A DNA stretch of 64,000 nucleotides, from positions 1,178,001-1,242,000 of the forward strand of contig NZ_JAAIVF010000001.1 of NCBI RefSeq assembly GCF_029589495.1, read 5' to 3'. The notes beneath the pieces are model-generated. The model did not search any database and had not been told where the DNA came from. It saw only the letters and a list, made by a program, of their open reading frames with translations. This document shows, piece after piece, positions 8,628 through 17,333 of the stretch (the stretch's first letter is position 1; each line of letters begins with the position of its first letter). Source of the DNA: Speluncibacter jeojiensis. GTDB lineage: Bacteria; Actinomycetota; Actinomycetes; Mycobacteriales; Mycobacteriaceae. The position numbers and the translations under genes were made by a program.

Positions 8628-10970
8628 ATGAACCGTCACTCGATCCCCATCGTCGCCGAGCAGCAGCAGCCCGCCCCCGCGGTCGACCACCGCGACCAGT
8701 CCGAACCGTTCCACCGTCCCGAGCCGGTCCGCCCGCCCGCCGGCGCGCCCAACGTGCTGCTCGTCCTGCTCGACGACGTCGGGTTCGGGGCGTCCTCCGC
8801 CTTCGGCGGCCCGTGCCGGATGCCGACCGCCGAGCGGCTCGCCGACGGCGGGGTGAAGTACACCCGGTTCCACACCACCGCACTGTGCTCGCCGACCCGC
8901 GCGGCGATGCTCACCGGCCGTAATCATCACAGCGTCGGATTCGGGGTCATCGCCGAACAGGCAACGGCAGCACCGGGTTACAACGGCACCCGACCGGCCT
9001 CGGCGGCCACGGTCGCCCGGGTCCTGCAGGGCAACGGCTATGCGACCGGCGCGTTCGGCAAGATGCACCAGACCCCGACGTGGGAGATCAGCGAGGCCGG
9101 GCCGTTCGACCGCTGGCCCACCCGCGAAGGCTTCGACCGCTTCTACGGCTTCCTCGGCGCCGAGTCCGACCAGTTCTCGCCGGTGCTCTACCGCGATTTC
9201 ACCGTCGTCGATCCGCCGCGCACCCCCGAGCAGGGCTACCACCTGTCCGAGGACCTCGTCGACCAGACGATCTCCTGGATCGACTCGGTGCAGACGATGG
9301 ATCCCGACAAGCCCTGGTTCGCCTACCTGCCGTTCGGCGCCTGCCACGCCCCGCTGCAGGTGCCCGACGACTACCTCGACAAGTACCGCGGCGAGTTCGA
9401 CCACGGCTGGGACCGCCAGCGCGAGCTCACCCTCGCCAAGCAGAAGCAGCTCGGCGTCGTGCCCGCGGACACCGCGCTCGCCCCGTGGGCGCCCGGGCTG
9501 CCGCACTGGGACGAACTCGACGGCGACCACCAGAAGGTCTCCGCGCGGTTGATGGAGCTGTACGCCGCCTTCCTCGAGCACACCGACGACCAGGTCGGCC
9601 GGCTGATCGACCACCTCGAATTGTCCGGCACGCTCGACAACACCCTGGTGCTGTACGTGGTCGGCGACAACGGCGCCTCCGCCGAGGGCGGCATGGAGGG
9701 CTCGTTCAACTACCTCGCCGGGCTCAACGGCTACACCAGTACCGCCGCGGAGGTGCTCGAACGTTTCGACGAGCTCGGCACCCCCACCAGCTACCCGCAC
9801 TACCCCGCCTCCTGGGCGATGGCGCTCGACACCCCGTACCAGTGGACCAAGCAGGCCGCGTCCCACTACGGCGGCACCCGCAACGGACTGATCGCGCACT
9901 GGCCCAAGGGAATCACCGACACCGGGCTGCGCCACCAGTGGCATCACTGCGTTGACATCACCCCGACGATCCTCGCGGCCGCCGGCATCCCGGCCCCGCA
10001 GACCGTCGACGGCGTGCCGCAGCAGCCGATGGAGGGCGTGGCGATGAACTACACCTTCGCCGCCGCCGCCGCCGACCGTCACACCACCCAGTACTTCGAG
10101 ATCTACGGCAACCGCGGCATCTACCACCACGGCTGGACCGCCGTCACGCTGCACCGCGCACCGTGGCTGATGGCGACGCCCGGCCTGCAGCTGCCCCCAC
10201 TCGACGAGGACCGCTGGGAGCTCTACGACACCACCGTCGACTGGTCGCAGTCCCGCGACCTCGCCGACGAGCACCCGGAGATTCTGGAGAAGCTCAAGGC
10301 GCGCTTTCTGATCGAGGCCGCCAAGCACCAGGTGCTCCCGCTCGACGACCGCACGGTCACCCGCAACGCCGCACCGGAGGACCGTCCGCCGCACCCGCTG
10401 CGCGGCCGCAAGTCGATCACGCTGTACCCGCACATGAACGGTTTGCCGGAGAAGGCGGCGCCGCCGCTGTTCAACCGGTCCTTCACGTTCACGGCGACAC
10501 TGGAGACCGACGGGAAGCCGTGCGAGGGCATGCTCGCCTCGGTCGGCGGGCGCTTCGGCGGGCTCGCGTTGTACGTGATCGACTCGAAACCGGTGTTCTG
10601 CTACAACTTCAGCGGCGGCGGGCACACCTTCGTGCGGTCCGGTGTCGCGCTGACCGCGGACAGCCACGAGGTGAGTGTCGAATTCGCCTATGACGGTGGC
10701 GGAATGGGCAAGGGCGCCACCGCGACCCTGTCCGTCGACGGCGTGGTCGTCGCGCAGGGCCGCATCGAGCGGACCACCCGCGCGATCTTCAGCATGAACG
10801 AGCAGTTCGACATCGGCGTGAACCGGGGCAGCCCGGTCGCCGAGGAGTTCGCCGACCGCGGCCGCTTCGCCTTCACCGGAACGTTGCACCACGTACGCGT
10901 CGACCTGCCCGCCGGCGGGGTCGGGGTACCGCTCGCCGAACAGCAGCGCATCGCGCTCGCCGTCCACTGA
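8628..10970 (+). CDS. Arylsulfatase (type I, formylglycine-dependent)
   Basis: A 780-residue sulfate ester hydrolase. The catalytic signature CSPTR is at residues 87-91, so C87 is the residue converted to formylglycine. The N-terminal metal-binding stretch NVLLVLLDDVGFG carries D49/D50, and HHSVGFG follows the signature. After the sulfatase fold (to about residue 575) there is a C-terminal beta-rich extension of about 170 residues that resembles a jelly-roll or lectin-like module. No signal peptide is visible. The length and extension match the large arylsulfatases common in mycobacteria and rhodococci. A substrate-binding lipoprotein gene follows 41 bp later. Likely role: release of sulfate from organic sulfate esters; an activating FGE would be needed and is not in the window. 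Confidence 0.93.
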   Translation: MNRHSIPIVAEQQQPAPAVDHRDQSEPFHRPEPVRPPAGAPNVLLVLLDDVGFGASSAFGGPCRMPTAERLADGGVKYTRFHTTALCSPTRAAMLTGRNHHSVGFGVIAEQATAAPGYNGTRPASAATVARVLQGNGYATGAFGKMHQTPTWEISEAGPFDRWPTREGFDRFYGFLGAESDQFSPVLYRDFTVVDPPRTPEQGYHLSEDLVDQTISWIDSVQTMDPDKPWFAYLPFGACHAPLQVPDDYLDKYRGEFDHGWDRQRELTLAKQKQLGVVPADTALAPWAPGLPHWDELDGDHQKVSARLMELYAAFLEHTDDQVGRLIDHLELSGTLDNTLVLYVVGDNGASAEGGMEGSFNYLAGLNGYTSTAAEVLERFDELGTPTSYPHYPASWAMALDTPYQWTKQAASHYGGTRNGLIAHWPKGITDTGLRHQWHHCVDITPTILAAAGIPAPQTVDGVPQQPMEGVAMNYTFAAAAADRHTTQYFEIYGNRGIYHHGWTAVTLHRAPWLMATPGLQLPPLDEDRWELYDTTVDWSQSRDLADEHPEILEKLKARFLIEAAKHQVLPLDDRTVTRNAAPEDRPPHPLRGRKSITLYPHMNGLPEKAAPPLFNRSFTFTATLETDGKPCEGMLASVGGRFGGLALYVIDSKPVFCYNFSGGGHTFVRSGVALTADSHEVSVEFAYDGGGMGKGATATLSVDGVVVAQGRIERTTRAIFSMNEQFDIGVNRGSPVAEEFADRGRFAFTGTLHHVRVDLPAGGVGVPLAEQQRIALAVH

Positions 10971-11011
10971 ACGTCCCAGTCTGCACCGTCCTTCTCCCGA
11001 AAGGTCCTCAG

Positions 11012-12250
11012 ATGGCCCGTAGTTCGCTCAATCGAAAGACTGTCGGCCTGTTCGCCGTGCTCGCCGTGTCCGTGGCGACGGTCGCCGCGTGCTCGTCGTC
11101 CGGCGCCCAGTCCGACTCCGCGTCCGGCCCGTACCGGGTGCTTCTCGCGGCCGGCCTGAGCGGTCCCGGCCCGTTGACCGCGAACGCCCAGACCGAGGTG
11201 CTCGCCGCGAAGGCCGGTGCCGAGGTGATCAACAAGGCCGGCGGCATCGGCGGACGGCAGATCGAGATCACCGTCGTCGACGACGGCGGCGACGCCACGA
11301 CCGCGGTGACGAAGGTCCGCGAGGCGATCAACTCCGGCCAGAAGCCGGACCTGTTCCTCGACACCGGCCCGTCGTCGGTGCCGACGGCGGTGCTGCCGAT
11401 CCTCAAGCAGAACAAGATCCTCTCGTTCAACGTCAGCCCCACCGCCGACACCTCCGATCCGAAGAAGTTCCCGCTGAACTTCGACCTGACCACGAGCCCG
11501 GACGCGACCAGCCTCGCCGTCGCGCAGTACGCCAAGGGCAAGGGCTACGAGTCGGTCGGCATCATCCACTCCAGCACGAGTTCCGGCGAGACCATCGGGT
11601 CCACGCTGCAGTCCGCGTTGCAGCAGACCGGGGTGCGCTCGGCCGGCAACGAGTCCTACGACGCGACCGCGCTCGACATGACGGCGCAGCTGCAGGCCCT
11701 GAAGAACGCCGGGGCCTCGGCGGTCTTCATCGACGCCTACGGCGCCTCGCTCGGCTACATCCTGCAGAACGTGCAGCGACTGGGCTGGAACGTGCCGCTG
11801 ATCGGCGGCATCTCCGCCTCGGCGACCGGCCTGATCACCAAGAATCCACCCGACGGAGTGCTCGGCACCCCGCAGGTTGCCAACATGGTCACCCAGGTGC
11901 TGCGCAGCAACGTGTACGACCCGAACGACAAGGCCGTCAACACCATGGTCGACACGATGGCCTCTCTCGGCGCCATCCCCGGTTCGGTGGAGCTCGCCGC
12001 GAACTACGACGCCTTCCCGCTGCTCGCCTCGGCGGCGAAGCAGGCCGGGACGACGACCGATGCGGCGAAGCTCGCCACGGCGCTGGAATCTCCTGTGGTG
12101 CAGCAGAATGCGCAGACGGCATATCTGCCGCGATACCACTTCGACGCCACCACCCACGCGGCGAACGTCGATGCGTCGACCTTCGAGTTCATCAAGCCCG
12201 GCCCGCTGGTGAACGGCCAGTTCGGCCATCCGGCAACCAACGGCAGCTGA
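11012..12250 (+). CDS. ABC transporter substrate-binding lipoprotein (LivJ/periplasmic-binding type)
   Basis: A 412-residue exported ligand-binding protein. The signal ends in a lipobox VAAC with C27 as lipidation site. The mature part has the two-lobe fold of the branched-chain amino acid receptor class, with a typical opening (VLAAKAGAEVINKAGGIGG) and DDGGD. ATG with GAAAGG upstream, 41 bp after the sulfatase, so co-transcribed. No permease or ATPase gene is next to it, so it is either an orphan receptor or works with a transporter encoded elsewhere. Binding of the sulfatase product or substrate is a guess from context. Confidence 0.88.
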   Translation: MARSSLNRKTVGLFAVLAVSVATVAACSSSGAQSDSASGPYRVLLAAGLSGPGPLTANAQTEVLAAKAGAEVINKAGGIGGRQIEITVVDDGGDATTAVTKVREAINSGQKPDLFLDTGPSSVPTAVLPILKQNKILSFNVSPTADTSDPKKFPLNFDLTTSPDATSLAVAQYAKGKGYESVGIIHSSTSSGETIGSTLQSALQQTGVRSAGNESYDATALDMTAQLQALKNAGASAVFIDAYGASLGYILQNVQRLGWNVPLIGGISASATGLITKNPPDGVLGTPQVANMVTQVLRSNVYDPNDKAVNTMVDTMASLGAIPGSVELAANYDAFPLLASAAKQAGTTTDAAKLATALESPVVQQNAQTAYLPRYHFDATTHAANVDASTFEFIKPGPLVNGQFGHPATNGS

Positions 12251-12293
12251 GTTCCCGCGGCCGCTGGATTCCCGTGACCGCGCCGGTCGCCGG

Positions 12294-13085
12294 CTAGGAC
12301 AGCCGGCGGCTGGCGTGGTGCGCGCCGAGTTCGGACAGCTTGACGACGACCATGTTGTTGTCGATCGGTTCCTTGTCCCGCCCCAGCCCGTCGATCACCG
12401 TGCGATAGTCGGAGCCCTCCAGGATCGCCCGGTGTCGATGATGAAAGTGCCCGTGCCACAGGCGATGCGGCTGCACGTTGTCGACGATGAACCGCAGCCG
12501 GTCGCGGTTGGCCTCTGAAGCCGCCAGCTCGTCCTCGGGGAAGCCGAACCGGTCGCGGGCCATGCCCGGGACGTCGACTCCGGCCGGGCAGTCGTGACAG
12601 AACATGACGTCGGCCCGACCGGCCCCGACCACCAGTTCGACGTCGCCGGGGCCGATGACCTCCTGCGGCCACCATGAGGTGCCGGGCACCCGCAGGAACC
12701 GGTCGATCGAATAGGCGCCGCCGAGTGCCAGGCACTCAACGTCGCCCCAGGTCCACCGCAGCCCGCGGGGCAGGTGCACCACGCGCGGACGCAGGTAGCG
12801 CAGCCCGTCGTCGGCGATGGGCTGCGCCAGCAGCCAGTCGAAGTCCTCGTGGTTGCCCTCGACGAAGCCCAGCACCATGTCGTGCGCGGACAGCGCCGCG
12901 TCGAGCGCGTCGAGGTAGCTGTCCATGAAGTGGTAGCCGAAGTCGCCCAGGTGGACGACCACGTCGGCGCTGCGGCGGGCGGCGTGCGCTATCGCGTCCA
13001 GGCCGTACTCGGTGTTCGCGTGCCAGTCTCCCGCGATCGCGACCCGCGCAGGAGTTCGAAGAAACAGACCGTCGACACTGGCCAC
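12294..13085 (-). CDS. Calcineurin-like metallophosphoesterase
   Basis: About 263 residues. The metallophosphoesterase motifs are in order: D-x-H in AGDWHAN, GD in HLGDFGYHF, GNHEDF, a later HDCP and the terminal HGHFHHR. These residues bind the two-metal centre. Substrates of small members range from cyclic nucleotides to Ap4A and cannot be told here. I prefer the GTG at 13085 because an AGAAGG ribosome site stands 6 nt before it; a GTG at 13106 in the same frame has no usable site. It is convergent with the sulfatase operon and stands alone. Confidence 0.85.
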   Translation of the reverse strand: MASVDGLFLRTPARVAIAGDWHANTEYGLDAIAHAARRSADVVVHLGDFGYHFMDSYLDALDAALSAHDMVLGFVEGNHEDFDWLLAQPIADDGLRYLRPRVVHLPRGLRWTWGDVECLALGGAYSIDRFLRVPGTSWWPQEVIGPGDVELVVGAGRADVMFCHDCPAGVDVPGMARDRFGFPEDELAASEANRDRLRFIVDNVQPHRLWHGHFHHRHRAILEGSDYRTVIDGLGRDKEPIDNNMVVVKLSELGAHHASRRLS

Positions 13086-13310
13086 CACGAACCTTCTTTC
13101 ACACACCCCTCGCGACCATTGTCACCCGGATTCGCGGCGCGGTCACCTGGCAGTTGCCGAAGGCAAGGGTTGGGCCGTCGCCGTCAGACAGTGAGCACGC
13201 GTACCCGCCCGATTCGCGAAGGAAGTCCATTTTGGATGACTCAAGGTTCCTCGCCTGCACGTGAGTACCACCGGGGCAGCGGGTTTCATCGTTTGCCCGG
13301 ATCGATGTAG

Positions 13311-13907
13311 TTGCCTTGTGCGGATCCTGTCAAGACGCTGGGCGATGTATTTCGATGCCGGGACCGCCGTCGTCCCATCGCCGGCGACGCCGAGGTCCGG
13401 TTGCAGGGCTGGGAAGAGTTCGACGAGCCGGTGGATCGGATTGTCAGCATCGGCGCATTCGAACACTTCCGTCGGCAACGCTACGACGCCTTCTTCGAGC
13501 GGTGTCGCAGCATCCTGCCGGACGACGGCAGGATGCTGCTGCACTCGATCACCACCTACACCCGCGAAGATCTCCAGCACATGGGGATCGCTGTCACGCG
13601 CGAGGACGCCCTGTTCCTGCGGTTCATCATGAGGGAGATCTTTCCCGGCGGTCAGCTTCCGCTCCGCGAAATGGTGACCCAGACCGGACGCAAGCACGGT
13701 TTCTGGATCCAGAAGATCGAATCGCTCCAACCCCACTACGCCCACACACTCGACCACTGGGCCGCGTCGCTGTCCGACCACCGTGAGCAAGCGATCGCGC
13801 TCGCCTCGGCGGAAACCTACGAGAAGTACATGAAGTATCTGACCGGGTGCGCGCGGAACTTCCGCCGTGGCCTGATCGACGTCCAACAGTTCACGATGAT
13901 CAAATAG
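13311..13907 (+). pseudogene. 5'-truncated mycolic acid cyclopropane synthase / methyltransferase
   Basis: From about 13390 the frame reads like the C-terminal 60 percent of a CmaA/PcaA/UmaA-type SAM methyltransferase: LQGWEEFDEPVDRIVS, GAFEHF, the MREIFPGGQLP segment, SLQPHYAHTLDHW and the terminal TGCARNFRRGLIDVQQF. The family is normally about 290 residues. The first about 125 residues, holding the glycine-rich SAM-binding motif, are absent, and the sequence upstream of 13390 is unrelated in all frames I read. The remaining frame has no internal stop. It is therefore a truncated remnant that cannot bind SAM normally. It also supports a mycolate-producing host. Confidence 0.85.
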
Positions 13908-13953
13908 TCCCGATCCGCGCGGGGGCTACGGACAGAACACCGCGCTGTCGTGG

Positions 13954-16900
13954 CTACCGCCTTGCCTGTTTGCTGATCCAGGCGGCGACCTGGGTGCGGG
14001 AGGTGAAGCCGAGCTTGGTGAGGATGCGGTCGACGTGCCCTTCGGCGGTGCGCCTAGAGATCACCAACTTCGCGGCGATCGCCTGGTTGGTCAGGCCCTC
14101 GGCTACCAGGTCGGCGACCTGGCGTTCCCGTCTGGTCAGGCTCGTCGGGGATTGATCGGCGACGGCCTGCTGTGGGGGTTGCTCGCGGAGTGCGTAGGCG
14201 ATTGCCGCCTCGGTGGTCATCGCAGTGCCTTCCCGGTGTGCGGAATGCTGCGTCGCCGCGCCGAGCCCCTTGCGGATGGCTTGTTCGAAGTCGCGTTGGT
14301 GCACAGCCAAATTGGGGAACAGAACCGGGGGGCTGCCGGTGAGCCGGCGGGGCGCCTCGGCCGCGGCCATGAGGACAGCGGCGCGCCGCAACTGGCGTGG
14401 GTTCCCGGCCGTGATCCAGGCGAGCGCCTGCAGACAGGTGAACACCATCAGCGGGTCACCGGTTCGCCGGGTCAAATCGAGCCCTTCCTCGAGAAGCCCG
14501 GTGGCGCGGTCGGCATCTCCCCCACGCCACGCGGCGACCCCGGTGGCCCACAATCCGTATCCACGTAGCAGGAATTCTCCCCGAGACCGCGCAAGAGTCA
14601 GGGCCCGCTCGTGGTAGTCCAATGCACGCGCCGGGTCGCCGTCGACGTGGGACCAGCCGGCCAGCATCAGCGCTTCGAGTGTGAGCTGCACAAGGGGCTC
14701 GCCGCCGGACCGGGCGGCGTCGATGGCGTCGGACAACCGGACCTGCGCGCGGCCGGCATCCCCGCTGTAGAGGGCGGCCGCACCCTCGGTGGCCGCGGCA
14801 TAGGCGCGGATCGCCGGATCCGCGTCGGGCGGATCGAGGCCGCGGGCCCCGGCGGCGTAGGCGGCGACCGCCACCAGATCTCCCTGCGCCCCGGCCAGCA
14901 GGCAGGCGGCGTGCAGCGCTTTGATGCGCGGAAGGGATGACCCGAGGGCGGGTCGGTCGAGTGCGCTTTCGAGCCAGCGGCGTCCCTCGCCGACCAGACT
15001 GCGCGCACCCCAGAACGGGTACATCGCGGCGGCGATCTGCAGGGCGTCGTCACCGGGTTCGGTGAGGCTGTATTCGAACGCCTCACGCAGGTCCGGCAGT
15101 TCCAGTTTCAGGCGGGCGACCCAGTCGAGCTGGCGGGGGCTGGTCCAGTCGGCCTCCGCGTCGAGCGTCAACTGCTCGTGCCATTCGCGGTGTCGGCGGT
15201 GTAAATCCGGGTAGGCGCCGGCTTCTTCGATCTTCTCGCGGCCGTACTCGCGGATGGTTTCGAGCAACCGGAACCGAACCCGTCCGCCCGGCTCCTCTCG
15301 GATGACGATCGACTTGTCGACCAACGAGGCCAGCACGTCGAGCAGATCATGCTCTCCGACATCGCACACATGCTCGGCGTCGCGCAGGTCGAAGGCGGCG
15401 AACACCGACAGCTGGGACCACAGGTGCTGTTCTTCCGGTGTGCACAGCTGGTAACTCCAGTCGATGGACCAGCGCAGGGTCTGCTGGCGGGTCGGGGCGC
15501 CCCGATTGTTGCGGGTGAGCAACGCGAAACGGTCGCTCATGCGGTCGAGGATCTGTTCGGGGGTGAGCACCCGTAGGCGCGCTGCGGCGAGCTCGATCGC
15601 CAAGGGCAGTCCGTCGAGCCGTCGGCAGATCGCGGCGACGGTCGCCTTGTTCTCCTCTGTCAGTTCGAAGCCCGGCGCCGCGGCGGCGGCCCGGTCGAGG
15701 AACAACGCGATCGCATCGACCCGCGACAGTGCCTTCAGTGAAGCGGTCGCGCCATTCGGGGCGGTGGTCAGGGGCCGGACGGGCACCACCGTTTCGCCGG
15801 CGAGCTCGAGGGGCTCTCGACTGGTGGCCAGGACGGTCAGGTCAGGGCATTGCGTCACAAGCGCGGAGACGAGTTCTGCCGCAGCCTCGATCACTTGTTC
15901 ACAGTTGTCGAGCACCAGCAGCGTCGTACGCGGCGACAGCACCTCGACCAGCGCCTCGGCCAGCGGTCGGCCAGCGTAGGAGCGCACCCCGAGGGTGGCG
16001 GCGACCACGTCGACCACCAGGTCCGGGTCGTGTATCTCGGCGAGTTCGACCAGCCGCACCCCGTCAGGGAAGGTGCGCGCCGCAGCCCTTGCCGCGGCCA
16101 GCGCGAGCCGGGTCTTACCGACCCCGCCGAGACCGGTCAACGTCACCAATCGGCCGCCCGAGAGTGCGTTGCGGACCTCGGTCAACTCGCGTGTCCGGCC
16201 GACGAAACTGGTCACCTCGACCGGGAGCTCACCGCCGCCGACCGGAAACTCCCGTCGATGACCGGGAGCCTCCTGCGGGCCGGTGGGGGCACCGGCCTGG
16301 ACGAGACCGTCCTGGACCTGACGGAGTTGCTCGACGAGTGCGGCTGCGGAGGGCCGATCACGCGGGTTATGGGCCATTGCCTGCTCGATCACTGTGCACA
16401 ACGGCTCCGGCACGCCGGTCTCGCGCAGGTCGGGTGCCGGTTCGGAGGTGATGCTGAGGAATTGAGCGGGGGTCCGCTCGCCGCTGTACCGTTCGAACGC
16501 GGCATGTCCGGTCAGTGCGTAGAACAAGGTGGCTCCGAGACCGTAGATGTCCGAGGCCGGTGTCGGCGTCGCGCCACCGAGTGCCTCAGGGGCGGTGAAC
16601 GCGGGCGGAGCGAACATCCTGTCGGTCGTGAATGCACCGCCGGCCTGGGCGATACCGAAATCGGCCAGGGCAGGTTCGCGGTAGTCGGTGAACAAGATGT
16701 TCGCGGGTTTGATGTCGCGGTGCACGATTCGGAGTCGATGCGCTGCCTCGAGGGCTCCGGCCATCGTGATCCCCAGCTTCACCACCTCGGGCGTCGGCAG
16801 GGCGCCCTCGTCGTGGATCCGCGCGTCCAGGCTGCCACGCCGGTAGTACGGCATCACCAGGAACGGGCGCCCGGATCTGGTGATGCCGGTCTGCAGGACA

Positions 16901-17160
16901 CCGACGATGTTCGGATGCCCGATCAGCCGGCCCATGGCGCGCTGCTCACGGACAAACGGCGTCCGATTCGGCTCGTCCGACTCAGTGGTGAGGACTTTGA
17001 CCGCGACGGTGCGGTCCAGCTCAGGCTGGATGGCGCGAAAGACGACGCCGACCCCGCCGCGGCCGATTTCCTCGGCATCTGTGAACCCGACTTCAGCCAG
17101 TTCCGCGGCCAGCGCCGGACCCAGGTCGCGTTGGGTCGTGAATGAGTCGCCCTCGACCAT
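13954..17160 (-). CDS. Ser/Thr protein kinase - STAND/NB-ARC ATPase - LuxR regulator
   Basis: A 1068-residue cytoplasmic signalling protein with three parts. Residues about 28-285 are a Hanks-type kinase: GRGGVGVV (33-40), K55 in AVKVL, HRDIKPAN (147-154) and DFG (167-169). Residues about 310-750 are a predicted ATPase with P-loop GLGGVGKT (343-350) and LLVLDNCEQ, followed by a helical TPR-like region. Residues 1008-1068 are a LuxR helix-turn-helix (LTRRERQVADLVAEG, then ISRRTAEGHVDRIL). The architecture resembles PknK and the Rv0386-type ATPase/LuxR proteins of mycobacteria. It likely phosphorylates partners and binds DNA. It lies on the same strand downstream of the paralogous kinase and alkB, after a 173-bp gap. 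Confidence 0.92.
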   Translation of the reverse strand: MVEGDSFTTQRDLGPALAAELAEVGFTDAEEIGRGGVGVVFRAIQPELDRTVAVKVLTTESDEPNRTPFVREQRAMGRLIGHPNIVGVLQTGITRSGRPFLVMPYYRRGSLDARIHDEGALPTPEVVKLGITMAGALEAAHRLRIVHRDIKPANILFTDYREPALADFGIAQAGGAFTTDRMFAPPAFTAPEALGGATPTPASDIYGLGATLFYALTGHAAFERYSGERTPAQFLSITSEPAPDLRETGVPEPLCTVIEQAMAHNPRDRPSAAALVEQLRQVQDGLVQAGAPTGPQEAPGHRREFPVGGGELPVEVTSFVGRTRELTEVRNALSGGRLVTLTGLGGVGKTRLALAAARAAARTFPDGVRLVELAEIHDPDLVVDVVAATLGVRSYAGRPLAEALVEVLSPRTTLLVLDNCEQVIEAAAELVSALVTQCPDLTVLATSREPLELAGETVVPVRPLTTAPNGATASLKALSRVDAIALFLDRAAAAAPGFELTEENKATVAAICRRLDGLPLAIELAAARLRVLTPEQILDRMSDRFALLTRNNRGAPTRQQTLRWSIDWSYQLCTPEEQHLWSQLSVFAAFDLRDAEHVCDVGEHDLLDVLASLVDKSIVIREEPGGRVRFRLLETIREYGREKIEEAGAYPDLHRRHREWHEQLTLDAEADWTSPRQLDWVARLKLELPDLREAFEYSLTEPGDDALQIAAAMYPFWGARSLVGEGRRWLESALDRPALGSSLPRIKALHAACLLAGAQGDLVAVAAYAAGARGLDPPDADPAIRAYAAATEGAAALYSGDAGRAQVRLSDAIDAARSGGEPLVQLTLEALMLAGWSHVDGDPARALDYHERALTLARSRGEFLLRGYGLWATGVAAWRGGDADRATGLLEEGLDLTRRTGDPLMVFTCLQALAWITAGNPRQLRRAAVLMAAAEAPRRLTGSPPVLFPNLAVHQRDFEQAIRKGLGAATQHSAHREGTAMTTEAAIAYALREQPPQQAVADQSPTSLTRRERQVADLVAEGLTNQAIAAKLVISRRTAEGHVDRILTKLGFTSRTQVAAWISKQARR

Positions 17161-17333
17161 CCGGTCACCTGCATCAGCTCATCGGAATCACCGCCAGAAC
17201 TGCTCGGCTCCCTGCCGGTGGGCAGATCGGTGTGACGTACCGGTCAATACGTCGAGGCTACCCCGCCAGCGCGGACACCAACCGCGTCGACGAGGCCGAG
17301 CCCGCCCTGCGGCGGTCGCAGACGGGAGCCGGT

